Assembly (NCBI GenBank): GCA_900321955.1
Contig: ONXX01000051.1
Location: forward strand, 1 to 20,323
Direction of reading: 5' to 3'
Origin: an uncultured Bacillota bacterium
Lineage (GTDB): Bacteria; Bacillota_I; Bacilli_A; Erysipelotrichales; Erysipelotrichaceae
DNA: 20,323 bases
This document shows positions 7,482 to 15,236 of the stretch, one piece after another. Made by a program: the position numbers and the translations under genes. Every line of letters starts with the position of its first letter. The stretch's first letter is position 1. Below the pieces are notes generated by a model. That model had not been told where the DNA came from and ran no database searches. It saw only the letters and a program-made list of their open reading frames with translations.

Positions 7482-10400
7482 ATGGGAAAGACTTTCCAAT
7501 CAATGGATGGCAATACTGCTGCCGCTCATTGCGCGTATGCTTTTACTGATGTAGCCGCAATCTATCCTATCACTCCGTCATCAACGATGGCTGAGGTCGT
7601 AGATTCTTGGGCTACTGCGAAAAGAAAAAATATTTTCGGTAACATTGTAAAAGTTGCGGAAATGCAATCTGAGGCCGGTGCTGCAGGTGCTGTTCATGGT
7701 ACTTTGCAGGGTGGTGCTTTAGCTACTACATTTACTGCATCTCAAGGCTTATTGCTCATGATTCCGAATATGTACAAGTGGGCTGGTGAATTATTACCAG
7801 GCGTTGTACATGTCGCTGCCAGAGCTTTGGCTACAAGCGCACTTTCTATCTTCGGCGACCATGAAGATATTTACGCTGCAAGACAGACTGGTATTGCAAT
7901 GCTTTGCTCGAACTCCGTTCAGGAAGCAATGGACCTCGGCGGTGTCGCACACTTAGCTGCGATCAAGGCCAGCGTTCCGTTCATGCATTTCTTCGATGGT
8001 TTCAGAACTTCTCATGAAATTCAGAAAGTCGAAGTCATGGATTATGACTATCTGAAGTCCTTACTGGATATGGATGCTGTCAAGAGATTCAAGGCTAACG
8101 CTTTGAACCCGCATGGCAACGCCGTTACCAGAGGTGGTGCTGAAAACGATGACGTCGTCTTCCAGACCAGAGAAGCTCAGAACGAACATTTCGCAAAGGT
8201 TCCTGATATCGTTGCTGATTACATGGCTAAGATCTCTGAACATACAGGAAGAGACTACAAGCCTTTCACTTACTACGGTGCTCCGGATGCTGAAAGAGTT
8301 ATCGTTGCGATGGGTTCTGTCGTTGAGACGATCAAGGAAGTCATCGATGTCTTAGTCGCTAACGGCGAAAAGATCGGTGTCGTTTCTGTTCACCTTTACA
8401 GACCTTTCTCAGCTAAGTATCTTTGCGCTGTATTACCTAAGACTGTTAAAAAGATCGCGGTTCTTGACAGAACCAAGGAAATCGGTACCAGAGAACCGTT
8501 ATATCTCGATGTCTTAAGTGTCCTCAAGGATTCCGGCATCAAGATCATCGGCGGCAGATACGGTATCGCTTCCAAGGATACTGCTCCGAACCAGATCAAA
8601 GCTGTCTATGATGAACTGGCAAAAGATGATCCGAAAGAAGAATTCACGATCGGTATCAATGATGATGTCACTCATCTTTCACTCGATGTTGACCCGAACT
8701 TCAAGATCAGCGGCAACTACACTTCATGCCTGTTCTGGGGCTTAGGCTCAGACGGTACTGTCGGTGCCAACAAGAACTCGGTCAAGATCATTGGCGATAA
8801 CACTGACCTCTATGCGCAGGCATACTTCCAGTATGACTCCAGAAAGGCCGGCGGTGTCACAAGATCTCACCTGAGATTCGGTCCGGATCCAATCACTTCC
8901 ACTTACTATGTCAACAACGCTGACTTCGTATCCTGCTCATTGGATTCATATGTTCTGAAGTATGATCTGTTATCAGGCTTGAAGGATGGCGGTACGTTCT
9001 TATTGAACACGACAATCGATCCTGAAAAGATCGAAGACTATCTGCCTAACAGAATGAAGGTTCAGCTTGCTAAGAAGCATGCGAAATTCTACATCATCAA
9101 CGCTACCAAGATCTGTAACGAGATCGGTATGGGCAGAAGAACCAATACGACTTTACAGTCTGCATTCTTCGCTCTCAACGAGCAGATCATGCCTTATGAC
9201 AAGGCTCTTGAACTGATGAAGGCTGCTGCTAAGAAGTCTTACGGCAAGAAGGGTGACGATGTCGTCGCTATGAACTGGAAAGCCATCGATGCCGGTAAGG
9301 CAGGTCTTGTTGAAATTCCTGTCAAGGCTGAATGGGCTGACTTACCTTCCAAGTTCGAAGTTGAAAAGACCGGCGATGCTTACTTCGATGAATTCGTACA
9401 GGGCTTCGATACCCTCAGCGGTTACGATATGCCTGTTTCCGCATTCACCAAGTACGGTGTCTTAGACGGTTCCTTCAGAAACAATGTTTCTTATGCTGAG
9501 CACAGAAACATCGCTTCTTATGTTCCGAAATGGAATCCAGCCAACTGTATCCAGTGTGGTTTCTGTTCCTTCGTATGTCCGCATGCAACGATCAGACAGT
9601 TTGCTTTAACTGAAGAAGAAATCGCAAATGCACCGATGGAATTCGAAACAATCCAGGCTATGGGCAAGGGTGCTGAAAACTACAAGTTCAGAATCCAGGT
9701 TTCTCCGGATAACTGTGTCGGTTGTGGTCTGTGTGCTGCTGAATGTCCGGGCAAGGGCGGCAACAAGGCTCTTGAAATGGTCGACGTTCACTCCTTAATG
9801 AACGAAGCTCCGTTAGCAGATTACCTGTTCAACGAAACTGAATACAAGTCAGAATTAGTCAACGATACTCCGAAGGGAACGCAGTTCTTGAAGCCTTACT
9901 TCGAAGTTCCTGGCTCATGCCCTGGCTGTGGTGAAGCTCCGTACTACAGACTGGTTTCCCAGCTGTTTGGTCCGGATATGCTGGTAGCTAACGCAACCGG
10001 CTGTTCATCCATCTACTGTGGTTCGACTCCTTCTACTCCGTTTGTCACTGACAAGAACGGCAACGGTGTTGCTTGGGCGAACTCCTTATTCGAAGACAAT
10101 GCCGAGTACGGCTATGGTATGGCTTTAGCTAAGAACTACCAGAAGGCAGTCTTATTAAAGACCATGGAAGACAACCTCGACAATGTTGAACCTGAACTCA
10201 AGGCTTTACTTGAAGAATACCTGAAGATCAACGGCAACCGTGTTGAAGAAAAGAAACTCGCCGGCAAGATCGGTGAGCTGGCTGGCAAGTCTTCCTGCGA
10301 AGCTGTTCATGTATTAGCTGAACAGTGCAGAGACCTCGTCTCCGCTTCCGTATGGATCGTCGGTGGTGACGGATGGGCATATGATATCGGTTACGGCGGA

Positions 10401-10979
10401 TTAGATCATGTCATCGCCAACAACCTGAATGTCAATATCCTCGTTCTGGATACCGAAGTTTACTCCAACACCGGTGGTCAGTCATCGAAGTCTTCTCAGG
10501 CTGCTTCTATCGCTCAGTTCGCTGCTGGCGGTAAGGCTGTCGCTAAGAAGGACCTCGGTCAGATCGCTATGAGCTATGGCCATGTCTATGTTGCTTCCGT
10601 ATGTATGGGTGCTAACAGAATGCAGGCTATCAAGGCTTTGAAAGAAGCTGAAAGCTACAACGGTCCGTCTCTGATCATTGCTTACTGTCCGTGTGAACTG
10701 CACGGAATCAAGGGTGGTCTGTCAAAACAGCAGCTCGTTCAGAAGCAGGCTGTTGAATGTGGCTATGTCACATTGTACAGATACGATCCGCGTAACGAAT
10801 CTCCTCTCACGATCGATTACAAGACTCCTGATTTCGACAAGTTCCAGGATTTCCTGATGGACGAAGCCAGATACAATAACCTGATCAAGGTCAACCCAGA
10901 CAAGGCTCAGGAATTGTACGAAAAGGCTAAGAACGACGCAAAGAGAAGATTTGCAAACCTCGAAGCAAGAGCTAAATAA
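7482..10979 (+). CDS. nifJ: Pyruvate:ferredoxin (flavodoxin) oxidoreductase
   Basis: A single-chain PFOR of 1165 aa, close to the usual length. It converts pyruvate and CoA to acetyl-CoA and CO2, passing electrons to ferredoxin or flavodoxin in anaerobic metabolism. The N-terminal domain starts 'MDGNTAAAHCAYAFTDVAAIYPITPSS'-like, as in the family. A ferredoxin-like insert carries two 4Fe-4S motifs, C689-x2-C692-x2-C695-x3-C699 and C745-x2-C748-x2-C751-x3-C755. The C-terminal domain has the proximal cluster ligands (C813, C816, C841, C1071) and the TPP motif GDGWAYDIGYGG (Asp963) followed by YSNTGGQ. The start is ATG 7482 with AGGAGGAG (7464-7471), not the in-frame TTG at 7458 that lies upstream of the RBS. 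Codon use looks that of a highly expressed gene. It is monocistronic: own promoter and a strong terminator downstream. Confidence 0.97.
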   Translation: MGKTFQSMDGNTAAAHCAYAFTDVAAIYPITPSSTMAEVVDSWATAKRKNIFGNIVKVAEMQSEAGAAGAVHGTLQGGALATTFTASQGLLLMIPNMYKWAGELLPGVVHVAARALATSALSIFGDHEDIYAARQTGIAMLCSNSVQEAMDLGGVAHLAAIKASVPFMHFFDGFRTSHEIQKVEVMDYDYLKSLLDMDAVKRFKANALNPHGNAVTRGGAENDDVVFQTREAQNEHFAKVPDIVADYMAKISEHTGRDYKPFTYYGAPDAERVIVAMGSVVETIKEVIDVLVANGEKIGVVSVHLYRPFSAKYLCAVLPKTVKKIAVLDRTKEIGTREPLYLDVLSVLKDSGIKIIGGRYGIASKDTAPNQIKAVYDELAKDDPKEEFTIGINDDVTHLSLDVDPNFKISGNYTSCLFWGLGSDGTVGANKNSVKIIGDNTDLYAQAYFQYDSRKAGGVTRSHLRFGPDPITSTYYVNNADFVSCSLDSYVLKYDLLSGLKDGGTFLLNTTIDPEKIEDYLPNRMKVQLAKKHAKFYIINATKICNEIGMGRRTNTTLQSAFFALNEQIMPYDKALELMKAAAKKSYGKKGDDVVAMNWKAIDAGKAGLVEIPVKAEWADLPSKFEVEKTGDAYFDEFVQGFDTLSGYDMPVSAFTKYGVLDGSFRNNVSYAEHRNIASYVPKWNPANCIQCGFCSFVCPHATIRQFALTEEEIANAPMEFETIQAMGKGAENYKFRIQVSPDNCVGCGLCAAECPGKGGNKALEMVDVHSLMNEAPLADYLFNETEYKSELVNDTPKGTQFLKPYFEVPGSCPGCGEAPYYRLVSQLFGPDMLVANATGCSSIYCGSTPSTPFVTDKNGNGVAWANSLFEDNAEYGYGMALAKNYQKAVLLKTMEDNLDNVEPELKALLEEYLKINGNRVEEKKLAGKIGELAGKSSCEAVHVLAEQCRDLVSASVWIVGGDGWAYDIGYGGLDHVIANNLNVNILVLDTEVYSNTGGQSSKSSQAASIAQFAAGGKAVAKKDLGQIAMSYGHVYVASVCMGANRMQAIKALKEAESYNGPSLIIAYCPCELHGIKGGLSKQQLVQKQAVECGYVTLYRYDPRNESPLTIDYKTPDFDKFQDFLMDEARYNNLIKVNPDKAQELYEKAKNDAKRRFANLEARAK

Positions 10980-10985
10980 TCCAAA

Positions 10986-11021
10986 AAGTACCGGCTGTCA
11001 AAGGCCGGTACTTCTTTTTTT
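10986..11021 (+). terminator. Intrinsic terminator after nifJ
   Basis: AAGTACCGGC (10986-10995) pairs perfectly with GCCGGTACTT (11004-11013) across an 8-nt loop and is followed by a T-rich tract to 11021. Confidence 0.92.
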
Positions 11022-11049
11022 ATGAGAAAAAATTTATTCGAAAATCAGC

Positions 11050-11055
11050 TATACT
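11050..11055 (+). promoter_or_regulatory. recX promoter -10 (TATACT), leaderless geometry
   Basis: TATACT ends 7 nt before the A of the recX ATG at 11062, so the predicted +1 is the start codon. No convincing -35 is seen at 16-18 bp spacing (the region is A-rich), and there is no Shine-Dalgarno site upstream of the ATG. Confidence 0.55.
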
Positions 11056-11061
11056 ATTTGT

Positions 11062-11898
11062 ATGAAAGTCGAAGATTTTCTCAAACAGAATAAGATCGAA
11101 CAAGAGATCGATGCTGTCTATCCGATCAAGAAAGTCAGGATCGATGAAGACAGCGTCTTACTGTATCTGGAAGATGAAAAGATCCGCATTTCGGATGAAG
11201 CATACTTCAGCTACGGAATCAAAAATCTGAAGGGTCTGGATGAAGAACTTTATCAGAAACTCAAGGATGATGAAACGCTGTTTAAGGCCTATAAGAGCTG
11301 TCTGCGCAAGCTTTCCATGAAGGATCATACCGTAAAGCAGATCAGAGATTTCCTCTCTTTAAAACAGTTAAAAAAGGAAGATTGTGCATCCATCATTGCG
11401 AAGCTGGAAAGCTATGGTTTACTGGATGATGAGAAGTACTGTATCTCCAAGATCGACTATTATGCCAATACTTCGCTTTCTGCAAAGAAGATCCGCCAGA
11501 AACTGCTTCAGGCAGGAGTCAGTGAACAGCTGATCAGCAAACATTTAAAAAGTGATGAAAAAGCGGAATACGATAAAGTGCTGGCTTTGGCCGAAAAGTA
11601 TGACCGAAGCATCAGAAACAAGTCTTCGGCAATGAAAAAACAGGCCATCATTTCAAAGCTTGTAGCAGCCGGTTTCTCTTACGAGCTTGTGAATCGGGCC
11701 GTGCAATCCCTAGGTGTCCGAAGCGAAAATGAGTTAGAATTATTGAAAAGAGAATACGACAAGGCCTTTGTGCGTTACGCAAAGAAATACGAGGGGCACG
11801 ACTTGAAACAGCGCGTCCTTGCTTCACTTATGCAGAAGGGCTTTGATTATGATGAGATAAAAGAATTACTGGAGGAAGAAAATGGGAAAGAAAGTTAA
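11062..11898 (+). CDS. recX: Regulatory protein RecX
   Basis: A 278-aa cytoplasmic protein that modulates RecA filaments in family members. The N-terminal part (1-90) has the 'VYPIKKVRIDEDSVLLYLED' style of Firmicute RecX. The three-helix repeats begin near residue 95 with 'KAYKSCLRKLSMKDHTVKQIRDFL' and 'IIAKLESYGLLDDEKYCISKIDYY', the classical RecX signature, followed by further repeats to the end ('VLASLMQKGFDYDEIKELL'). The length suits the longer Firmicute form. The ATG has no RBS, and a TATACT box places the predicted transcription start on the start codon. The gene overlaps yhaM by 17 bp, so the pair forms one operon. Confidence 0.88.
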   Translation: MKVEDFLKQNKIEQEIDAVYPIKKVRIDEDSVLLYLEDEKIRISDEAYFSYGIKNLKGLDEELYQKLKDDETLFKAYKSCLRKLSMKDHTVKQIRDFLSLKQLKKEDCASIIAKLESYGLLDDEKYCISKIDYYANTSLSAKKIRQKLLQAGVSEQLISKHLKSDEKAEYDKVLALAEKYDRSIRNKSSAMKKQAIISKLVAAGFSYELVNRAVQSLGVRSENELELLKREYDKAFVRYAKKYEGHDLKQRVLASLMQKGFDYDEIKELLEEENGKES

Positions 11899-12817
11899 AG
11901 ATTTCAATGAAGGTGAACGGGTCAATACGACTTTGCTGATCTCACAGATACTCAGGGGAACGACGAATTCCGGATCACCGTATCTGACATTGACACTTCA
12001 GGATTCTACGAAGTCGATCGAAGCAAAACTCTGGGATATTAAACCGGAACTGGAAAAACAGCTGGAAGTCGGCAAGGTCTATGATTTTGATATCGAAGTG
12101 ATTAAATATAAAAACAATCTGCAGGCCAAGGTCTTGAAGGTTCTGCCGGTTCCGCAGTCAGGAATCGATATGGAAGAGTTCGTCTTCAAATCACCGGTCT
12201 CCAAAGACACCCTCAGGACAAATATTCAGGAAGGGATCAATATGATCTCCAACGAAAAGATCGCCAAGATCGTTTCGGGTATTCTGAATTTTTACGCCAA
12301 CAGCGTCTATGAGTATCCGGCAGCGGCCAAGATCCACCACAATTTCATCGGCGGTCTGGCAACCCATACGTCCGGCATGATCAAGGTGGCGGCTGCCTTA
12401 TGTTCGATCTATCCTTCTTTGGATAAAGACTATCTGATCGCCGGGGTCATCATTCATGATCTTGGCAAGATCGAAGAACTCTCTTCACCGGTCGTTACCG
12501 AATACACCAAGGCCGGAAAGCTTTTGGGTCATATCTCGATCATCGACGCCAGACTTCTTCAGGTAGGAAAGGATCTGGGATTAGAGGACAGCGAGGAGCT
12601 TTTGCTGTTAAGACACATGGCTTTATCCCATCATGGACAGATGGAATACGGATCCCCGGTTCGTCCGGAGACTCTGGAAGCCGAGATACTGAACCTGGTC
12701 GATAATATCGATGCCAGGATCAACACGATCGACAAGGCCTTATCGGAGATCAAGGAAGGGGAATTCACACCTAAGATCTTCGCTTTGGAAAACCGCGTCT
12801 TCTATAAGCATAAATAG
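11882..12817 (+). CDS. yhaM: YhaM-type 3'-5' exoribonuclease (OB fold plus HD domain)
   Basis: A 311-aa protein matching B. subtilis YhaM in length and order. An OB-fold nucleic-acid-binding domain covers about residues 12-90 ('GSPYLTLTLQDSTKSIEAKLWD'). An HD-type metal-dependent phosphohydrolase domain follows at about 145-300, with His152/His153, His162, the His192-Asp193 pair in VIIHDLGK, and 'LLRHMALSHHGQ'. YhaM trims single-stranded RNA (and DNA) 3' ends during RNA turnover. The ATG has GGAGGAA (11871-11877) inside the end of recX, so the two genes are translated from one message. A terminator follows 4 bp after the stop. Confidence 0.9.
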   Translation: MGKKVKDFNEGERVNTTLLISQILRGTTNSGSPYLTLTLQDSTKSIEAKLWDIKPELEKQLEVGKVYDFDIEVIKYKNNLQAKVLKVLPVPQSGIDMEEFVFKSPVSKDTLRTNIQEGINMISNEKIAKIVSGILNFYANSVYEYPAAAKIHHNFIGGLATHTSGMIKVAAALCSIYPSLDKDYLIAGVIIHDLGKIEELSSPVVTEYTKAGKLLGHISIIDARLLQVGKDLGLEDSEELLLLRHMALSHHGQMEYGSPVRPETLEAEILNLVDNIDARINTIDKALSEIKEGEFTPKIFALENRVFYKHK

Positions 12818-12821
12818 TCAA

Positions 12822-12848
12822 AAAAGGCTTGAAATAAGCCTTTTCTTT
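12822..12848 (+). terminator. Intrinsic terminator after yhaM
   Basis: AAAAGGCTT (12822-12830) pairs with AAGCCTTTT (12836-12844) around a 5-nt loop, with a short U-rich tail. The rplK -35 box lies within this hairpin. Confidence 0.75.
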
Positions 12849-12858
12849 ATACTATAAT
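12829..12858 (+). promoter_or_regulatory. rplK-rplA promoter
   Basis: TTGAAA (12829-12834) and TATAAT (12853-12858) are spaced by 18 bp, predicting +1 at 12865. The -35 overlaps the loop of the yhaM terminator, so the two signals share sequence. Confidence 0.8.
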
Positions 12859-12864
12859 AGTAGA

Positions 12865-12904
12865 GCTGTGGAAGGAGAGCAACTGCTCCGTAACGACCAC
12901 AAGC
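12865..12904 (+). promoter_or_regulatory. Candidate L1-binding leader of rplK-rplA
   Basis: The predicted leader folds from its first base: GC-TGTGG (12865-12871) pairs with CCACA-a-GC (12897-12904), then GGAG (12874-12877) pairs with CTCC (12886-12889). The two helices are joined by an asymmetric loop (AA on one side, GTAACGA on the other), and a further AG bulge lies above. Two helices joined by an asymmetric loop around an AAGGAG...CTCCG core is the architecture known for L1-mRNA sites, so feedback repression by RplA is likely. It lies just upstream of the RBS AAGGAGG (12911-12917). Confidence 0.65.
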
Positions 12905-12921
12905 CACAAAAAGGAGGAATT

Positions 12922-13338
12922 ATGGCTAAGAAAAAAGTTGCAAAAGTTTGTAAGTTAAACTTCATGGCTGGTCAGGCTAAACCGGGTCCGGCTCTGGCAT
13001 CTGCAGGTATTAACATGCCTCAGTTCTGCACACAGTTCAATGATCAGACAAAAGACAGAATGGGCGATATCGTCCCTGTCATCATTACTGCGTATGAAGA
13101 CAAATCATTTGATTTCGTTCTGAAGACGACTCCGGCTGCATTCTTATTAAAGAAGGCTGCTGGCGTTCAGAAAGCTTCCGGTACACCGAACAGCGTTAAG
13201 GCTGGCAAGATCACGACCGCTCAGTTAAGAGAGATCGCTGAATACAAGATGCCGGATCTCAATGCCAACGATGTTGAAGCTGCTATGAGAATCATCGCCG
13301 GTACGGCAAAGAATATGGGAATCGAGGTAGTTGACTAA
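12922..13338 (+). CDS. rplK: 50S ribosomal protein L11
   Basis: A 138-aa L11, which binds the GTPase-associated region of 23S rRNA. The N-terminus is the short '[19 protein letters not shown]' version of the usual '[22 protein letters not shown]', and the C-terminal rRNA-binding domain is complete ('[33 protein letters not shown]'-like). The start is ATG 12922 with a strong RBS AAGGAGG. An in-frame GTG at 12868 would sit inside the leader hairpin and is rejected. The stop overlaps the rplA start by one base (TAATG). secE and nusG do not precede it; the gene has its own promoter behind yhaM. Confidence 0.96.
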   Translation: MAKKKVAKVCKLNFMAGQAKPGPALASAGINMPQFCTQFNDQTKDRMGDIVPVIITAYEDKSFDFVLKTTPAAFLLKKAAGVQKASGTPNSVKAGKITTAQLREIAEYKMPDLNANDVEAAMRIIAGTAKNMGIEVVD

Positions 13339-14021
13339 TGAAACGTTCTAAGAAATATAACAACGCGAAAGCCCTCTTCGACAGCAACAAGAAGTATTCC
13401 GCTCTTGAAGCTTGCGATCTGGCTAAGAAGACTACTCTTGTCAATTACGATGCTACGATCAGAGCTTCTTTCAAGCTCAATGTTGACCCGCGTCAGGCTG
13501 ATCAGCAGATCCGTGGTGCTATCGTCTTACCGAACGGTACTGGCAGATCTCAGAAAGTATTAGTCGTCACTCAGGGTGCCAAGATGGAAGAAGCAAAGGC
13601 AGCCGGCGCTGACTTTGTCGGCGATAAGGAAATCCTTGAAAAGGTCAAGGGCGGCTGGTTTGACTTTGATGTCATCGTCGCTACTCCGGATATGATGGGT
13701 GAACTTGGTAAGTTAGGTAAGCTCTTAGGTCCTAAAGGCTTAATGCCGAACCCTAAGACCGGTACTGTTACCATGAACATCGCTCAGGCAGTCGAAGAGA
13801 TCAAGAAAGGTAAAGTTACTTACCGTGTTGACAAGGAAGGCAATATCAACTGCTTAGTTGGCAAGTCATCCTTCGATACCGAAAAGCTGGCTGAAAACTT
13901 CAATACTCTCCTCAATGTCATCATTAAGGCAAGACCTGCTGCTGTAAAGGGCGTCTACATTCAGTCCTGCACAGTTTCCAGCAACATGGGTCCTGGAATC
14001 AAAGTCGACACAACTTTATAA
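13338..14021 (+). CDS. rplA: 50S ribosomal protein L1
   Basis: A 227-aa L1, the protein of the ribosomal L1 stalk and, in many bacteria, the translational repressor of its own operon. The signature '[33 protein letters not shown]' lies at about residues 113-145, and the C-terminus '[21 protein letters not shown]' is typical. Its start overlaps the rplK stop (TAATG), so translation is coupled, which is what autoregulation through the rplK leader would need. rplJ-rplL do not follow. A terminator lies 10 bp after the stop. Confidence 0.96.
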   Translation: MKRSKKYNNAKALFDSNKKYSALEACDLAKKTTLVNYDATIRASFKLNVDPRQADQQIRGAIVLPNGTGRSQKVLVVTQGAKMEEAKAAGADFVGDKEILEKVKGGWFDFDVIVATPDMMGELGKLGKLLGPKGLMPNPKTGTVTMNIAQAVEEIKKGKVTYRVDKEGNINCLVGKSSFDTEKLAENFNTLLNVIIKARPAAVKGVYIQSCTVSSNMGPGIKVDTTL

Positions 14022-14026
14022 ACGGA

Positions 14027-14056
14027 AAACAGAGGCTTCAAGCCTCTTTTCTTTTG
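14027..14056 (+). terminator. Intrinsic terminator after rplA
   Basis: AGAGGCT (14031-14037) pairs with AGCCTCT (14041-14047) around a TCA loop, with AAAA before the stem and TTTCTTTT after it. Confidence 0.9.
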
Positions 14057-14065
14057 TCTTTCTTG

Positions 14066-14074
14066 TGCTATAAT
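14066..14074 (+). promoter_or_regulatory. Extended -10 promoter of the pheS T-box transcript
   Basis: TGCTATAAT is an extended -10 element (TGn plus a perfect TATAAT at 14069-14074) and needs no good -35; none is seen. The predicted +1 is 14081. Confidence 0.8.
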
Positions 14075-14080
14075 TTTAGA

Positions 14081-14270
14081 GTACGTAAAGAAGAGTAGTA
14101 CCTGAGGCTGCTGTCTAAGAGAATGGATCATAATGGTGCAAGATCCTGTCAGTCAATCAGCGAATTCACTTCTCAAGTTGGACCAATACTCCACGTGTGA
14201 TCCGCGTTAAGGATATGAGTGAAAAATAAGGTGGTACCGCGCATCTGCGCCCTTGAGCCGCCTTTTTTAT
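14081..14270 (+). promoter_or_regulatory. T-box riboswitch (tRNA-Phe sensing) upstream of pheS
   Basis: The conserved T-box sequence AAGGTGGTACCGCG lies at 14228-14241. The stem I base pairs AGAAG (14089-14093) with CTTCT (14169-14173), and just inside the 3' side of that stem GAATTCAC presents TTC (14165-14167) followed by A as the specifier codon: UUC, phenylalanine, as expected before pheS. The competing terminator is AAGGTGG (14228-14234) pairing with CCGCCTT (14258-14264) around an inner GCGC hairpin, followed by TTTTTT. Uncharged tRNA-Phe would stabilise the antiterminator and let transcription continue into pheS. The riboswitch looks fully intact although pheS is not. Confidence 0.93.
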
Positions 14271-14288
14271 TTTAGGAGGGTTTTATTT

Positions 14289-15224
14289 ATGTTGGATCTA
14301 GAAGCGCTTAAAAATGAAGCTTTAGACGCCGTTGCAAAGGCTGACAGCAAGACTTTGGAAGAATTGAGGATCGAATATCTTTCCAAGAAGGGTAAGATCC
14401 AGTCGCTGATGGCACAGATGAGAGAATTGCCGCCGGAAGAGAAGCCGAAATTCGGTCAGATGGTCAACGATCTGAAGAATGCCGTATCTTCCGCCATGGA
14501 TGAGAAAAAGGCACAGCTGGAAGAAGCGTTGATGAATGTGAAGCTTCTTTCGGAAAAAGTGGATATCACGCTTGACGCCTATACACCGAAGCAGGGAACA
14601 CTTCATCCTTTGACACTGGTTCAAAAGGAGATCGACCGGAACTGGAAAGTGATCTCTACAACTTCACAAAAGCCAATACACCGGAAGGACATCCGGCCAG
14701 AGACATGCAGGATACATTCTATGTCGATCCGACCCATCTGCTCAGATCGCAGACCACAGCCATTCAGATGCGTGTACTGGAGCAGCAGGCGAATGATCTG
14801 CCGATCAAGGTCATCTGCCCGGGCAAAGTCTATCGCCGTGATGATGACGATGCGACCCAGTCCCATCAGTTTACGCAATGTGAAGGCTTGGTTATCGGCA
14901 GAGATGTTCTCCAAGGATGCCAAGATCCGTTTCAGACCTTCCTATTTCCCATTTACCGAACCTTCCTTTGAAGTCGATATGACCTGTCATATCTGTCATG
15001 GCAAGGGATGTCCGACCTGTAAGGGGACCGGCTGGATCGAGATCTTAGGCTCCGGCATGGTTCACCCGAACGTTCTGGAGATGGCCGGCATTGATTCAAA
15101 GATCTATACCGGTTTTGCCTTTGGCGTCGGCATCGAAAGAGTTGCCATGTTGAAATACGGAATCACCGATATCCGTGATCTGTATACCAATGATGTCCGT
15201 TTCCTTGACGGATTCAAGCGATAG
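14289..15224 (+). pseudogene. pheS: Phenylalanyl-tRNA synthetase alpha subunit, with two internal frameshifting gaps
   Basis: PheS is the catalytic subunit of the alpha2-beta2 enzyme that charges tRNA-Phe. The N-terminal coiled-coil ('ELRIEYLSKKGKI') and '[15 protein letters not shown]' are normal up to Arg117. From 14639 the correct sequence is in the +2 frame ([31 protein letters not shown]...[15 protein letters not shown], motif 2) up to about 14905. It then returns to the original frame at GAG 14901 ([21 protein letters not shown]), with motif 3 'GFAFGVGIERVAMLKYGI' intact. About 13 residues (of the GFEVVEGP type) are missing at the first joint and about 15 at the second. The single open frame to 15224 contains about 88 nonsense residues. 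Start ATG 14289 with AGGAGG (14274-14279); an in-frame TTG inside the terminator (14253) is rejected. Sequence error is a real alternative. Confidence 0.88.
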
Positions 15225-15236
15225 GAGGAGAAGACC

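Noticed and set aside
12868..12921. GTG start for rplK at 12868
   Set aside because: It lies in the leader hairpin, and ATG 12922 has a strong SD and the correct L11 N-terminus.
14253..14288. TTG start for pheS inside the T-box terminator
   Set aside because: ATG 14289 with AGGAGG matches PheS; the upstream residues are terminator sequence.
14621..14971. Separate small genes within pheS (both strands)
   Set aside because: The + strand frame is the continuation of PheS itself (motif 2 region) and the - strand frame is its shadow.
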